Origin: Salvator merianae
Taxonomy: Eukaryota > Chordata > Lepidosauria > Squamata > Teiidae
NCBI GenBank assembly: GCA_003586115.2
Contig: QVOM02000057.1
Coordinates: 1,023,596-1,087,595, forward strand
DNA length: 64,000 nt
Reading direction: 5' to 3'
In this document: positions 25,244 through 36,470 of the stretch, piece by piece
How the letters are laid out: each line of letters opens with the position of its first letter
Numbering within the stretch: position 1 is the first letter of the stretch
Program-made: the position numbers and the translations under genes
Notes under the pieces: generated by a model
The model's input: only the letters and a program-made list of their open reading frames with translations
What the model was told of the DNA's origin: nothing
The model's database searches: none

Positions 25244-25804
25244 CTAGAAGCAGACGCTAGAACGACGGCCCAGGAGCCCTTTTCCCCAACGCCCGTAACC
25301 GCCCAGGAGTCCACCCCTCCCCCAGAACCCAGAGCCCCAAGGGGGGGTTGCATAGCCCAGGCCCCCGTAGCCCCCAAACCGCTCTCCAAGGGCGCATGGG
25401 GTGTTGCCACCAACAGCTACAGGCTCACAGCTGGCGGACAGGATGGGCCCTGGTAAGGTCAGAACCACAGGAGATGGCCGGACCACCACTTCTGATGAAG
25501 GGATCTGGTTGATAGGTGAAGGAATAACTCCAGCCAGGGTACCAAGGCTGCCGGAAGTTCCAACCAGGCCTCCAGCACCATAGCCTAGAAGACCTCCGTA
25601 GCCGAGACCTCCGGAGCCATAACCGAGACCTCCGGAGCCGAAACCTCCGTAGCCTAGAAGACCTCCATAGCCGAGACCTCCGTAGCCGAAACCTCCGTAG
25701 CCACAACCGAGACCTCCGTAGCCGAGAGCTCCACAACGACCGAATCCAACAGTTGGGGTAGAAGCGATGCTTGGCACAGTGCACGCTGGACCACAGTCGA
25801 CCAT
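25244..25804 (-). CDS. Corneous beta-protein (beta-keratin) gene 4, 186 aa
   Basis: Structural protein of cornified epidermis and the longest member here. The start is at MVDC; exon 2 ends at 25821. The glycine-rich region is extended with GGFGSGGLGYGSGG-type repeats. The core reads SEVVVRPSPVVLTLPGPILS at about residues 103-122, the tail carries GERFGG and PPWGSGFWGRGG, and it ends RRSSVCF. It is the mirror partner of gene 3, but the core and its preceding segment (SPINQ in place of SCVNQ) differ far more than the flanks. It is head-to-head with gene 5 and tail-to-tail with gene 3. Confidence 0.93.
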   Translation of the reverse strand: MVDCGPACTVPSIASTPTVGFGRCGALGYGGLGCGYGGFGYGGLGYGGLLGYGGFGSGGLGYGSGGLGYGGLLGYGAGGLVGTSGSLGTLAGVIPSPINQIPSSEVVVRPSPVVLTLPGPILSASCEPVAVGGNTPCALGERFGGYGGLGYATPPWGSGFWGRGGLLGGYGRWGKGLLGRRSSVCF

Positions 25805-25821
25805 TTTGGAAGCTCTTGTCT

Positions 25822-27144
25822 CTGCAATCAAGCAAGAAAGTGAGTGTTTGGGACATTAGTTCAATAAGCCACGGAAAGGATCTTGCAGGTTCATGATATT
25901 TATCTATCTATTTATTTATTTGCATCTTTTTGGTATCCTATACCCAAAGGTCTCAAGGCGGGTTACAACAGTAAAAGCAGACTGCAAAATGCACATATTA
26001 AAAACAGTAGAAGTGCCTGAAAGTGGGGAAGGAAAACTGTTTCCTTACCAAAGGCCAGGCACTCCTAAAGATGTGAAGTGGACATGCCTGATGCACCTTG
26101 GCGGGGAGACTATTCCACAGTCTGGGGGCCACCCCTGAAAGGGCCCTACTCCGGGTGCCCACCCCCTAGCTATTGAAGGTGGCGGTACAACAAGGAGGGC
26201 CTCCTCTGCAGATCTTAAGGCACAGGGAGTCAATATGGGAGAAGATGTTCCTTGAGGTACTGGGGGCCCAAACCATTTAGGGCTTTATAAGTCAAGGTTG
26301 ACACCTTGAATTGGGCTCGGTAGCCAATTGGCGGCCAGTGCAGCTCTTTTAAGACCTGCATGATAACAAAGCATGGATTACTGTGTCTAGATCATCTCTA
26401 TCTAGAAGGCAAACCAGCTAGAGCAGGAGGTAGGCACCCTTGGCCTCCACCTCTACCTGAGCCTCACGCATCAGCACAGGGTTCAAGAGCACTCCCAGAG
26501 TTCACCTTTCTCCCTTCCAGAGCAAAGCAACCCCACTGAGGGCAGGATGCCTCCCATCTTCGACGTGCAGCTATCGTCTTTTCTTCATGCTTTGAGGAAT
26601 GAGCTAAGGTCTGATTAGTTTAAATTTTAGGTTGCTCTGGAAACTGATAATATTGATAATTAGCCCCTTTGTTGGGAAGTTTGGGGGACAGTTGCAACCC
26701 ATTCAGTTTCCTTCTTAGGTTTTATAATTCCTTCCTATGGTGATGTTAGGGAAGGAATCCAAAATGCAGTTCCCCGCTTTTACAGGTTGTTGCAACAGGA
26801 TCATGTAGGTAAATTTATTTCTATATTTATCCTGCCCTATACAAAAGTTCTCCGGGTCGCTTACAACAGTAAAAAACAATTTAAAAGAGTCTGCTAAAAC
26901 AATGGCAGCTCTGAGAGTTAGAGCAGGAGGAAGCAAAGTCTTACTGAGTATGATCCCTCTATCAACCTAAGACAGAAGAAATAAACGGCAGCCCCTCAGC
27001 CTGCTTCTTAAAATAGAGAGATTTGTCGACACCAGTCGATTTTCCTCATCCTATCTGAATCTCATTCTCTGACTGATTCAATGGAACCTTCTGAATATGA
27101 ACACCTTTGGATTCTGAGAGTCAAAAAGAGTTCTGAGCACTTAC
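25822..27144 (-). other. 5'UTR intron of gene 4
   Basis: An intron of 1323 bp, with minus-strand donor GTAAGT at 27144 and acceptor TTGATTGCAG. It is longer than the gene 3 intron because of the 590 bp repeat block at 25981-26570. Confidence 0.75.
25895..26570 (+). repeat. Interspersed repeat family R1, copy in gene 4 intron
   Basis: It shares word order with 50.34-50.96 and 60.05-60.75 kb: TTTATT...AAAGGTCTCAAGGCGGGTTA, then AGTCTGGGGGCCAC, AGGGCTTTATAAGTCAA, TTGGGCTCGGTAGCCAAT, and AGCATGGATTACTGTG. The left palindrome arm retains only the first part, ending at AAAAGCAG. This is a LINE- or SINE-derived repeat; I cannot name the family. Confidence 0.65.
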
Positions 27145-27220
27145 CAAGGCAGGCGAAGTCTCTGAGGATCTGGAGGCAGGAGAAGCTGTGGAAGTTCTAC
27201 GTCTCTGGAGACCTTTTATA
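27145..27220 (-). promoter_or_regulatory. Promoter and non-coding exon 1 of gene 4
   Basis: Minus-strand TATAAAAG at 27213-27220, a short exon 1 and donor GTAAGT at 27144. The upstream block containing GGCCTGAGGCTTTCATTAAG is read on the plus strand at about 27272-27291 and recurs at the promoters of genes 3, 6 and 8. Confidence 0.8.
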
Positions 27221-28184
27221 CTCTTTTGGATGGGTCACCTTAGGTCTTCACGGTTCACTTGGAACACTCCTCTGGCCTGAGGCTTTCATTAAGAGCAATT
27301 TGTGACCTGCATTGTGTTCCCAAATTATTTTAATTGCTCTAACAGCATTTTGTCTGCTCCACAGAATGCCAGTTGCTTGTTCTTCTGCTTTGATCTTCTT
27401 AGTTTAATGAAAATTTTGAGCAAAACCGGGAAAGGGAATAATAAGCTCACACTTTGTTAAAGGCAGAGGCCATAATGTGGGATTCTGGGAAGAACATTAA
27501 TCAAATGCTGAGCTGCTTATTTGGCCTTTTCAACTCCCTCAGGGGATAGGATGGGACACCTTCTTAGCTAAATGTTCACTTAGATACCAGGCACTGCCCT
27601 TGCAGTTGAAAAGATTCTGTTTACAGAGCGGAAACACAGGGGATCCTAAAGGAAGTTGTTGCATTAATCGGGGGGTTTTAGGGCTAACATTTAACATTGC
27701 TGATATTATGCCAAAGCCTTTTACCTTATATGATCTGAGAACAGGGGGAATGGGGCGAGAGAATGAAGGTGATCAGTGCTCTTCCATTGTTACCAGATGT
27801 GCTTATTCATTTGGAATAAAGTTGCCTTCGTACGTGAGGCAGAGAGCTTCTTTGTGCCAGAGAAACATGAATGGATGCAGGCCTTGACCATTGTCATGAA
27901 AGCTCTGGGCAAGAGAAGCTAAACTCCACCATGTTCCATGTTAAAAGTTACAGATATGCAGTTTGTCAGTGATCCTCACCTTTTACCTCACAGGGAAATT
28001 GTCTAAAATAAAGGCTATGAGTGCTCCCGGAGTCTTATTTGCAGAAGCTGATCGCAAACACTTAAAACTAGCCAGAGTTGGTACATTCTAATCAAAGTTC
28101 CAAAAGATATTAAAAGGTATTCTAACTGCCATTGAGCATCCTTGGCGAATTTAAGTGCAAACATCAGGAATGTCCTTTGACAGG

Positions 28185-28233
28185 GAAGGAAGGAAGGAAG
28201 GAAGGAAGGAAGGAAGGAAGGAAGGAAGGAAGG
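28185..28233. repeat. GGAA microsatellite a
   Basis: About 12 GGAA units in the intergenic space of genes 4 and 5. Confidence 0.95.
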
Positions 28234-28310
28234 AGGGAGACTAGCATTTGATGTCTCTACCCTGCCCTTCCTCAAGATAGAAGAACTGTAGCTACGCGTG
28301 ACTGGAAGAG

Positions 28311-28358
28311 GGAGGAAGGAAGGAAGGAAGGAAGGAAGGAAGGAAGGAAGGAAGGAAG
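28311..28358. repeat. GGAA microsatellite b
   Basis: A second array of about 12 GGAA units, separated from array a by about 78 bases of unique sequence (contains GCTACGCGTGACTGG). Confidence 0.95.
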
Positions 28359-28983
28359 AAACCTGGTGTTTCTTGCCCTGCCCCAAGGTTTTGTATAATT
28401 TTATAATTCATTATTTGCCATTGCATATAATTTTATTATGTATAATGTACTACAATTTGTACTATATTATGTTGTATTTTTTTTTTGGGGGTGTTGTTGT
28501 TAACTGCCCTGAGCAGTTTTTTGGACATAAAGATAAAATGGAATAGAGACCATAAGCAGCGGTCTACCTGGGCAATGCTTCCGAATTCCATTGGACGTTG
28601 AGGGCCATCCAACCATTGCTAAATCGAAGCACAGAAACCAGACTGAAACAAGTGAACGGCTAAAACAAAAAGTCAAGGATGCAAGCAAAGGGAGTCCAAA
28701 TTTGAGCTACTTTCCATAAGAATGAATGGGGCCTGCTCCATTAGCTGCCAAGGAAGAATCAGCAAGATATGGTTCTTGGTGCTTTTTGTTTACTTTGCAG
28801 AAATCCAAATGGCGAAGATCAAAGTTGGGAGTGTGCAAATTCCAGTAAGCAACGCTTAGAAAATGAGACCACAAGGCTTCATACCTGGGACTTATCAGAG
28901 CAATTTGTGGAGATGATTCAAGTCTTCCATATCTTCCTAATTAATGCCCAAGGCCAAAGGGGCGTCTCCAAGCCAGTGTTGGG

Positions 28984-29076
28984 TATAAAAGGGCTCTCCA
29001 AGCTCAGGCCTTCCACAGCTTTTGCCTGGCTTGGTCTCCTGCTCTTCTCAGTTTCTCAGCACCTGCTTTCCTTTAG
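28984..29076 (+). promoter_or_regulatory. Promoter and non-coding exon 1 of gene 5
   Basis: TATAAAAG at 28984-28991. Exon 1 is predicted from about 29015 to 29076 (ends CTTTAG), with donor GTAAGTC at 29077. Confidence 0.8.
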
Positions 29077-30893
29077 GTAAGTCAAATTCATCAGAATTCT
29101 TTTCCCTTTATACAAATAGCTGCAGAACTTCATTGTCTCTCATTCCAGTGGGATCAAGGATCCCAAAATGGGAGACACTGCAAAATCCCAGGAAGAAATG
29201 AAGTTTTTCCCACAAAATTCCCAAGGCCCTGCATAATATATAATGTATTTTTCTTTCTCTTTTTTCTCATTTTGCTCATCTATGTATCGTGATGCAAGTG
29301 GGTTACATTTGTTATGTGTTCACTGAGGGCAATGGATATTGCTGCAGGTTTTCCAGGCTCTCTATTGCTGGTGCCCTAAACCTCTGGAAGGTCTGGTTTC
29401 TTGTGTGTCCTCCATCTTGTTTGTCTTTTCCGTGAGCCCATCGTTTGTCTCAGGGTCCCATAGCTTTCTGTACAAATGTTTTGAAAGAAGCTGTTATTTC
29501 ATCTTGACCTGCTGTCATCATCTATCCTAGCAGCTGTTCATTTCTTAGTCCTGAATTTTCTACAGCAATAAATAGAGTTTAGGATTCCATCTCTGTTTGA
29601 ATGTTTTCATTAGCTCGCCTTTCACGTGTTCCCAAAATTTCTTTACCGGTGGACATTCCTGCCATACATGGAAGTTAAATCTTTTAGTCCAACAATTCCT
29701 CCAACACCAGGGGGGGATTGTGTTGTTGATATACAATATCTGGACGGGGGTCAAACTTTCAAAACTGTTTGTTTAAGTCTAGCAGATTTAGTGCAGCTCA
29801 CCGTTTTGTTCAACATCTCATCCTTCCCTGAATTTTCCACCTATATCATCCTTCCAAATGTTTTTTTGGCCCATATTTGCTGTTAGATCCTTCTCTGGTC
29901 TTGCTTTATATAAATATAACATAGCATATTTCCACATTTTAAAAACTGTATTGGTTTATTCTATAATGAGGAACATTCCCTGGCTAAAACTTTATTATTT
30001 ATCCCTTATCAAGGTTTTATTACCAAAGCAAAGTTGCTTTTTATTGATATTTTTCCTTTTCTTGTCATCCATGATGTACCTTTAGGTTTATTTTGGGGGT
30101 GATTGTCTATATGAAGTGGTCTAAAGTAATGGTTCTCTTTGGTCTTTAATTCTTGCCTTATGTCACCTTGGCATATTATCAGCTACTTAGGAGAAATGGT
30201 TCAGATTTGAGGGGAGAAATAGACACGATGGAAAAACATCCCAAATTTAATCCAATGGGGCACTTATACAACCCAGATTTTCACCATTTTCTGATTTCTA
30301 TTATTAGTCATTTTTTACCAGTTCTTGTACGGTAGCTAGATGTATGGTTAAAGTGTAGAAAATGCTTCTGTCATCTATTTCATCATCTTCTAGTCTATAA
30401 TCAAGACATAGATGGAAATCATCCAGTCTGGAACCTACCAGGATGTGGATACCTGAGGATGAACATCTACCGCCCAGAAAAAGTGTTCGCTGGTGAACCA
30501 GCCATAGTTGAGAGTAGTTTTCCTAGCTGCCACAACAACTAGGGCTTCAAGGTGGAAAGATGAAATTTCGTTTTGCATGTTCTTCTCTATTTTCAGTGAA
30601 GGTTAGCAGTGAAGAGGAGAATTCAGTAAACAAAAGACAAAAATGCTGCTTCATATAAGCCTAACTTAGCTGCTCATAAAACACTTGAGCACAGAAGAGT
30701 CTTATCCTGAGCACGGGACTGAGGTTGACTTGCATGAAGGAGAAGAGGGTTGAAGGAGCCTGTATTTTAAATTCTAGATGACAGTGGGTCACTGTTTGCA
30801 GGGTGTAGTTATCAATACTTTCTTCAGATCCTCTGAACTTTCCAATTTCCTACCATGAAAGAAATTCATTTTCACCCCCTTCCTTTATTTCAG
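29077..30893 (+). other. 5'UTR intron of gene 5
   Basis: 1817 bp, ending TTTATTTCAG. No gene inside. Confidence 0.8.
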
Positions 30894-30907
30894 ACTCACC
30901 ATCCAAA

Positions 30908-31447
30908 ATGGTTGACTGTGGTCCAGCGTGCACCGTGCCAAACATCGCTTCCACCCCATCTGTTGGATTCGGTCGTTGTGGAGCTGTCGGCGTTGGAGGT
31001 CTTGGTTGTGGCTACGGAGGTCTCGGCTACGGAGGTCTCGGTTATGGCTACGGAGGTCTCGGCTACGGAGGTCTCGGCTATGGAGGTCTCGGCTACGGAG
31101 GTGGTCTAGGTGGTGCTGGAGGCCAGGTTGAAACTTCCGGCAGCCTTGGTACCCTGGCTGGAGTTTTTCCTTCCTGCGTCAACCAGATCCCTTCATCAGA
31201 AGTGGTGATCCAGCCATCTCCTTGCGTTTTGACCATCCCAGGGCCCATCCTGTCCGCCAGCTGTGAGCCTGTAGCCGTTGGTGGCAACACTCCTTGCGCC
31301 GTTGGAGGTTATGGGCTGGGAGGAGGTGTATTTGGTGGTTATGGGGGCCTGGGCTATGCAGCGGGAGGCTGGCCTTATGGGTTTGGCAGGCGAGGATTCC
31401 TTGGAAAAAAGTCCCTGCTGGGACGCCGTGGTAGTGTCTGCTTCTGA
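30908..31447 (+). CDS. Corneous beta-protein (beta-keratin) gene 5, 179 aa
   Basis: Same protein as genes 1, 2 and 7, with head, GGLGYG repeats, core at about residues 94-126, Gly/Tyr tail and C-terminal RRGSVCF. It starts 14 bases inside exon 2 (30894) in the context CCAAAATGG. It is divergently paired with gene 4 and lies inside tandem unit A, so gene 7 is its recent duplicate. It is also the palindrome counterpart of gene 2. The equal intron length and near-identical coding sequence point to recent copying or homogenisation. Confidence 0.93.
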   Translation: MVDCGPACTVPNIASTPSVGFGRCGAVGVGGLGCGYGGLGYGGLGYGYGGLGYGGLGYGGLGYGGGLGGAGGQVETSGSLGTLAGVFPSCVNQIPSSEVVIQPSPCVLTIPGPILSASCEPVAVGGNTPCAVGGYGLGGGVFGGYGGLGYAAGGWPYGFGRRGFLGKKSLLGRRGSVCF

Positions 31448-31589
31448 GCCAAGCCAGATAAAGCAACCTAAGGCCCACCACCTCCTTTAGTCCAGCAGAT
31501 AGAATCTGTGAAACTTCTGGCGATGTTGCACCGTCTTCCTCTTTGTATGTTCTTCCCTTCTTTTTGTCTTTACTTGCCTAATTTTCTCC

Positions 31590-31595
31590 AATAAA
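31590..31595 (+). terminator. PolyA signal of gene 5
   Basis: AATAAA about 145 bases after the stop codon. Confidence 0.8.
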
Positions 31596-31794
31596 GCTTT
31601 TCCTGCATTCGCATAACATGTCTCTCCTGGCTTGTGTTGGTTAACTACTGACTGGACAGTGTTCCCAGAGATACTTTCACCATCAAGAAATACAACTACT
31701 GTAAACAATGCAAGACATGAAAAGCAGAATGATCTAACAGGGGCACTTCATAGGATTTCAGAATCAATGTTAGTATTACCTCTACTGTATTTGT

Positions 31795-31940
31795 TACTCT
31801 GGCTACGTCCGCATAGAGTAAAAAAAAAAAAGGTTCAAAAGCAGCTTAAAGGTGGTAGCGTCCACATGCTAGCTTTAATCCACATTAGGCCATAAAATGC
31901 ACTTTCAAAATGGGAATACTAGCCTCTGATTGGTTACAAA
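31795..31940. repeat. Palindromic MITE-like element, truncated copy
   Basis: Reverse complement of the 5.64/14.11 kb copies (AAGCAGCTTAAAGGTGGTAG...TTTAATCCACATTAGGCCA) with the inner part shortened. Palindrome homology ends within it. It is duplicated at 41698-41843. Confidence 0.55.
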
Positions 31941-33349
31941 ATCGGAGTGTAGCAAAATTCATAAATTATTATAAGCTTCAAGTAGGAATATGAAAGAAAA
32001 TACAGCATTTAAAAACATAATAATGGCCAAAATGAGAGAGGAAAAAGTATTGGGAGTAAAAATATATCACTGTTTGACTGATAATACAAATTTAAATTGA
32101 GTCTTGTCCAGACTTTATGTATTTTGTGCAATGTGTAAACATTTGCAGGAAATCCATTTTGAATGTGCTTGGCACTCCTTTGCCTAGGACTGGCACAGAC
32201 ACCCCAGCCCTAATTAGCCTTGAGTACTTAAATGCCATTCTATTGTCTAGACATATCACATCTTTTTGGGGGGAAGGAGGAAGATTTGGGTGCAGACAGA
32301 GTCTTTTTGCAGTGGCAACCCCCTTGTTTCACTTACAACTTGATGCTTTATTTTGTCAAAGATAATCTCACGCAACATCATCAAGGCATGGGTAAGCCTT
32401 ACTATCACCCAAGCATGCCTCTTCTCATGCCCCCCTACTCAAATGTAAGACATCCCCTCCCTTTCCATAGGAAAGAATTAGCTGCATGTGGTTTCCCAAC
32501 CCCTGGACAGATTTTAGGCATAGGATCAGCCCCCCCCCTTTGTCCAAATCAAAGTTAGACCAAGGTAGCACATGACACACTGTCCTTGGATTTCCATCAT
32601 GTGGACTTCTTCCACCCATGGTGTTCACCATCTGGATCAATGTCCCACGCTGCCACACCTCCATCTTAAAAGAAGAACTAAGCCACGCTTTGAATCTGCC
32701 ACTTGCCCGCTGGCCTTTGCCCTTTGGACTGCTGCTTCAAGTATAAAGCAACTCCACAGCCTGGACTCTGTTTTGCCTCAGCTGAGGCAGCCAGCTTTGC
32801 AGCTGACTTGCTGATTAGCAGTTTCCCCCATTTGTGCAACTCTTCCTTTACTCATGGATACTTTATCAGAACGGGAGCCTTCTCTCCTAAGTCCTCTTTG
32901 CAGCAGAAGGTGAGACATCTGTGCGCTCCCTGACAGTCCAGGACTCTCCCAAATTAGTCCAGTTGAGGTACAGGTTCCTTTCCCTTCCCTACAGCTTCCC
33001 CGTTAACCTCCTAGGTGCCAAAATTGTCCTTAAAAGATTGCATAGGTTAAATAGAAGTTTGTGTCGTTTGTTTCTCTGCTTGGCGCAAGCGCAGTTAGCA
33101 CTTTGCTGTACAGTCCCTGCTCGGACAACCTGCACCCTTGCACCCTTTCCTCTTGCTTTTCGTTGCTGTTTGAAAGACTGTTTGACAATCCTGTGCCGCT
33201 GACTCGCAGTGTCTGCGCCTAGAAGAGGTTCTGAATGTCGCTGGCCAGGAGCAATCTGACTGCTCCCAGTCAAGCTGCGGGCAATGATTTTGTTGTCCAC
33301 AGCTAGTAACATTCAGGAGCAGCTGGAGATGCTCCCAAAAGCTATGGCA
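31936..33349. other. Unique intergenic DNA downstream of gene 5
   Basis: No gene or recognisable element is seen in this stretch. The open frames are short and without familiar motifs. It is duplicated at 41839-43252. Confidence 0.55.
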
Positions 33350-33819
33350 GTGGAACTGTTCTCTGGAACAAGTTCAGAGAAGGGCGACCAAAATGGCGAG
33401 TGGCCTGCAAACCATGTCCTACAAGGAACGGTTAAAGGATCTAGGAATGTTTAGCCTGCAGAAGAGAAGACTGAGAGGAGACATGATAGCTGTTTTCAAG
33501 TCTCTGAAGGGCTGTCACAGTGCGGAGGAATTGGTCCTATTCTCACTTACACAGGAAGGAAGGACTAGAAACAATGGGATGAAACTTCAAGGGAGGAGAT
33601 ACAGGCTAGATATTAGGAAAAACTTTCTGACCGTAAGGGCGATCAGTCACTGGAACAGGTTACCACAGGAGGTGGTGGGCTCTCCTTCACTGGAGATCTT
33701 CAAGGAAAGGCTGGACAGATATCTGTCTGGGATGCTTTAGTGAATCCTGCATTGAGCAGGGGGTTGGACTCGATGACCCTGGAGGTCCCTTCCAACTCTA
33801 TGATTCTATGATTCTATGT
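33350..33819 (+). mobile_element. CR1-type LINE 3' fragment, unit A
   Basis: It encodes a reverse-transcriptase tail with YKERLKDLGMFSLQKRRLRG, DMIAVFKSLKG and ISHWNRLPQEVVGSPSLE, then the 3'UTR words TTGGACTCGATGACCCTGGA and GGTCCCTTCCAACTCTATGA, and ends in TTCTATGATTCTATG repeats. This is the characteristic 5'-truncated CR1 structure of birds and reptiles. The frame (33393-33740) is a fragment only. Confidence 0.88.
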
Positions 33820-35461
33820 TTTCCTATTATAACGGAGGCATAATGTGAAGCCTTTGCCGCACAATTTTCCAAGCAGAGAGTTATGTTGATGTTTTGAGCG
33901 CAACAGGCAATGTGCTCAGCATCTGTGCTGCTGGCCAGATGCTGCTGAAGTTCTCAAAGGTAGCAAGGTCAGGAAAGAACTGGTCGTTCTTTTGAAACTG
34001 ACGCCTGTGCTTAATGGGAGGTATTTCCTAACCTCGTAAACAGGTAGTTGCTTCCCCATAGAATTTACTCTGCCTAGTGAAATGCAGAGGGTGGCATGAA
34101 CTGCTTGTATATGCATGCCCCCAGTTCTACAGTTTGGCAGCCTCCCTGTCTGGAAACGTTTTCTCCAACTAGCTTAGGAAGAGTCGTGGACAGACGGTGG
34201 CAGATTGCGTTGTAGGAATCATCCCTGGAATGAAACCTTGCTTTCCCCAACCTGCTCTGCCACTATGCTGCAGGGATTTAGGCAAAGGCTCCTGAGAATC
34301 TGCGCTCCTGTTTGTCCTTTGGACAGGTATCACTGGAGATGTCACGAGGAATGTCTCCGGTCCATATATGGAAAGGTACATCGAGGGAGCATCAATAAGT
34401 GTATTTCTTCCCCTTCCTAGATTCCTAGGTTTTGTGATTCTTCACTTTCATCTCTTGCTCCCCATTCTTTTTGAAGAAAAGCACAGCCCAGTCAAAAAAA
34501 TAGATTTCCCCAAAACCGCTTTTTAAGAAATTCCTCACATATCACCCTCATGACAGGACCAACCCCATGGGGTGTGGAGAATGTCAAGGCTGTATCTTTT
34601 CTTCGCATGGCATTACTCTGTGAGGCATAAAACGTGGCAGTCAAAGCAAGTGCAACGTTACCTGACTCATCTACAGTCGTTTACTCTAAAAGACCAGGTG
34701 GGGGAATACAGTGCCCATATAGTGCCAGTATGGGGAGGCTGCCACATGTATCTGTGGCAAGCCCGCCGTAGCTACACTAGATGACCGCCAAATAACACTC
34801 AGTAGCCCATTTTGGGAAAACCAGATTCTTCTGCCATCACATGCACACGCATGCGGGCCGGAAAAGATGACCCCACATGTGCAGTGGTCACGATCACACT
34901 CGTCCGGTACTTCAATACCCAGATGTGCACATCCACCACGTGTGTGCGTGGGTCGAAAAGATGGCCGCACATGCACAGTGGTCAGTCTCCAAAAATGCAA
35001 AGACAGCACAGTGCCCCTGCTGTCAGGATGCAGGCAATATTCCGGAGGAGCTTTTCTCTGGAACATCACACCTTGGTGCTTTACTCCGCTGTCGTACGGA
35101 GCCGGCCCGAGGAGCGTAAGAGCCCAGAGCAACTTCTCTTTCCTTGGGAACGGCCTGATCCACGAACAAAAGGATCCTGGTCCGCCCGCAGAAACTGGAA
35201 TGATCTTCACAAATCTCCCACACCTCAGGTTTGCTAGGTTTGCTGCCTCACTGTGGTTAAACCATTTGCAGCCTCACAATGCATGATGGGAAAAAAACCC
35301 GTGGGCTCCTCTGAAGATCAATAAACTGTCCCCCCACACACAGAGACACCAGAATTCCCCTTCTTTCCCTCTTCTTCATTTGTGTAGCAGAGGTTCTGCT
35401 CCATGCTCTCACAAAAAGACTGAGAAATGTCGGGACACGGGACGTCAGAATACAGACAAGC
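33820..35461. other. Intergenic DNA between CR1 fragment and gene 6
   Basis: No gene is recognised. A 174-codon minus frame at 34686-35210 overlaps several frames on both strands and is Cys/His-rich without a known motif; I take it as chance. About 35.11-35.36 kb is homologous to the downstream flanks of genes 3 and 4 (GATCTTCACAAATCTC, AATGCATGATGGGAAA), so the gene 6 duplication carried its 3' flank along. Confidence 0.55.
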
Positions 35462-35467
35462 TTTATT
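35462..35467 (-). terminator. PolyA signal of gene 6
   Basis: Minus-strand AATAAA about 200 bases after the stop codon. Confidence 0.8.
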
Positions 35468-35665
35468 GGAGGCAAAAGCAAAGAGCCGATGCAAAACAGT
35501 TAAATATCAGGGTAAAGGGGGAGAGAACATTTTTTTCATTTAAAAACAGGGAACGCCAGAAGCAAAAGGGGAAATTAAGTAGACGAAGAAGATGCTTCTT
35601 TGCTACAGAGAATTAAGGCCGTTGGAGAGTTCATCATGTTGTCCTAATCCAGGTTGTTGCCATTT

Positions 35666-36187
35666 CTAGAAGCAGATGCTAGAACGGCGGCCCACGAGTC
35701 CTTTTCCCCAACGCCCGTAACCGCCCAGGAGTCCACCCCTCCCCCAGAACCCAGAGCCCCAAGGGGGGGTTGCATAGCCCAGGCCCCCGTAGCCCCCAAA
35801 CTGTCCTCCAAGGGCGCATGGGGTGTTGCCACCAACAGCTACAGGCTCACAGCTGGCGGACAGGATGGCCCCTGGGATGGTCACAGTGATAGGAGGTGGC
35901 TGGACCGTCACTTCTGATGGAGGGGTCTGTCCGATGCAGGAAGGATTAACTCCAGCCAGGGTACCAAGGCTGCCGGAAGTTCCAACCAGGCCTCCAGCAC
36001 CATAGCCTAGACCACTTCCAAAGCCTAGAGGACCATTGCCGAGACCACCTCCAAAGCCTAGAAGACCATTGCCGAGACCACCTCCAAAGCCGAGACCTCC
36101 AACGCCGAGAGCTCCACAACGACCGAATCCAACAGTTGGGGTGGAAGCGATGCTTGGCACGGTGCACGCTGGACCACAGTCGACCAT
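35666..36187 (-). CDS. Corneous beta-protein (beta-keratin) gene 6, 173 aa
   Basis: Structural protein of cornified epidermis. The start is at MVDC; exon 2 ends at 36204 and an upstream in-frame extension would read through the intron. The glycine-rich region differs in style from genes 1-5, with GLGFGGGLGNG repeats. The core has SEVTVQPPPITVTIPGAILS and the tail ends GKGLVGRRSSICF. It differs from gene 8 by one residue (T for I before PPWG). The coding exon belongs to the gene 8 lineage, but its promoter and exon 1 come from the gene 4 lineage through the tandem-duplication junction in its intron. Confidence 0.93.
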   Translation of the reverse strand: MVDCGPACTVPSIASTPTVGFGRCGALGVGGLGFGGGLGNGLLGFGGGLGNGPLGFGSGLGYGAGGLVGTSGSLGTLAGVNPSCIGQTPPSEVTVQPPPITVTIPGAILSASCEPVAVGGNTPCALGGQFGGYGGLGYATPPWGSGFWGRGGLLGGYGRWGKGLVGRRSSICF

Positions 36188-36204
36188 TTTGGAAGGCGAT
36201 GAGT

Positions 36205-36405
36205 CTGAAATAAATGACAAAAGGAAGAAAATGAGGTTTGGCCACCTTAGTTCAACAGGCCACAGAAAGGATCTTGCAGGGCGTCTGATCATGATGACCT
36301 ACTGAGATCTTTGACATGATCCCGCTAGAGCTTTAGCCTTTTCCGCATACTTCTGAGCAAGCAGTGAAAGCTGGATTATATTTTAAATAAGTGTTCTTTA
36401 TATAC

Positions 36406-36470
<65 letters not shown>

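Larger units (their letters stand above)
27221..28983. other. Intergenic DNA between divergent promoters of genes 4 and 5
   Basis: About 1.76 kb separate the two TATA boxes. No gene is seen. It contains two GGAA arrays and an AT-rich stretch (28.39-28.48 kb). Confidence 0.6.
23850..31935 (-). repeat. Right arm of large palindrome
   Basis: Reverse complement of 14143-23480, carrying genes 4 (-) and 5 (+). It lacks the 22045-22730 insertion and the 17.65-18.54 kb block. It also has a deletion of about 110 bp near 31.755 kb, but carries an extra 590 bp at 25981-26570. Confidence 0.9.

Noticed and set aside
33393..33740. 115-codon frame as a host gene
   Set aside because: It is a fragment of a CR1 reverse transcriptase followed by a typical CR1 3'UTR and TTCTATGA repeats.
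34686..35210. 174-codon Cys/His-rich minus frame (and its duplicate at 44589-45113)
   Set aside because: Several plus frames overlap it. No domain, splice or promoter context supports it, and its conservation is explained by the young tandem duplication.
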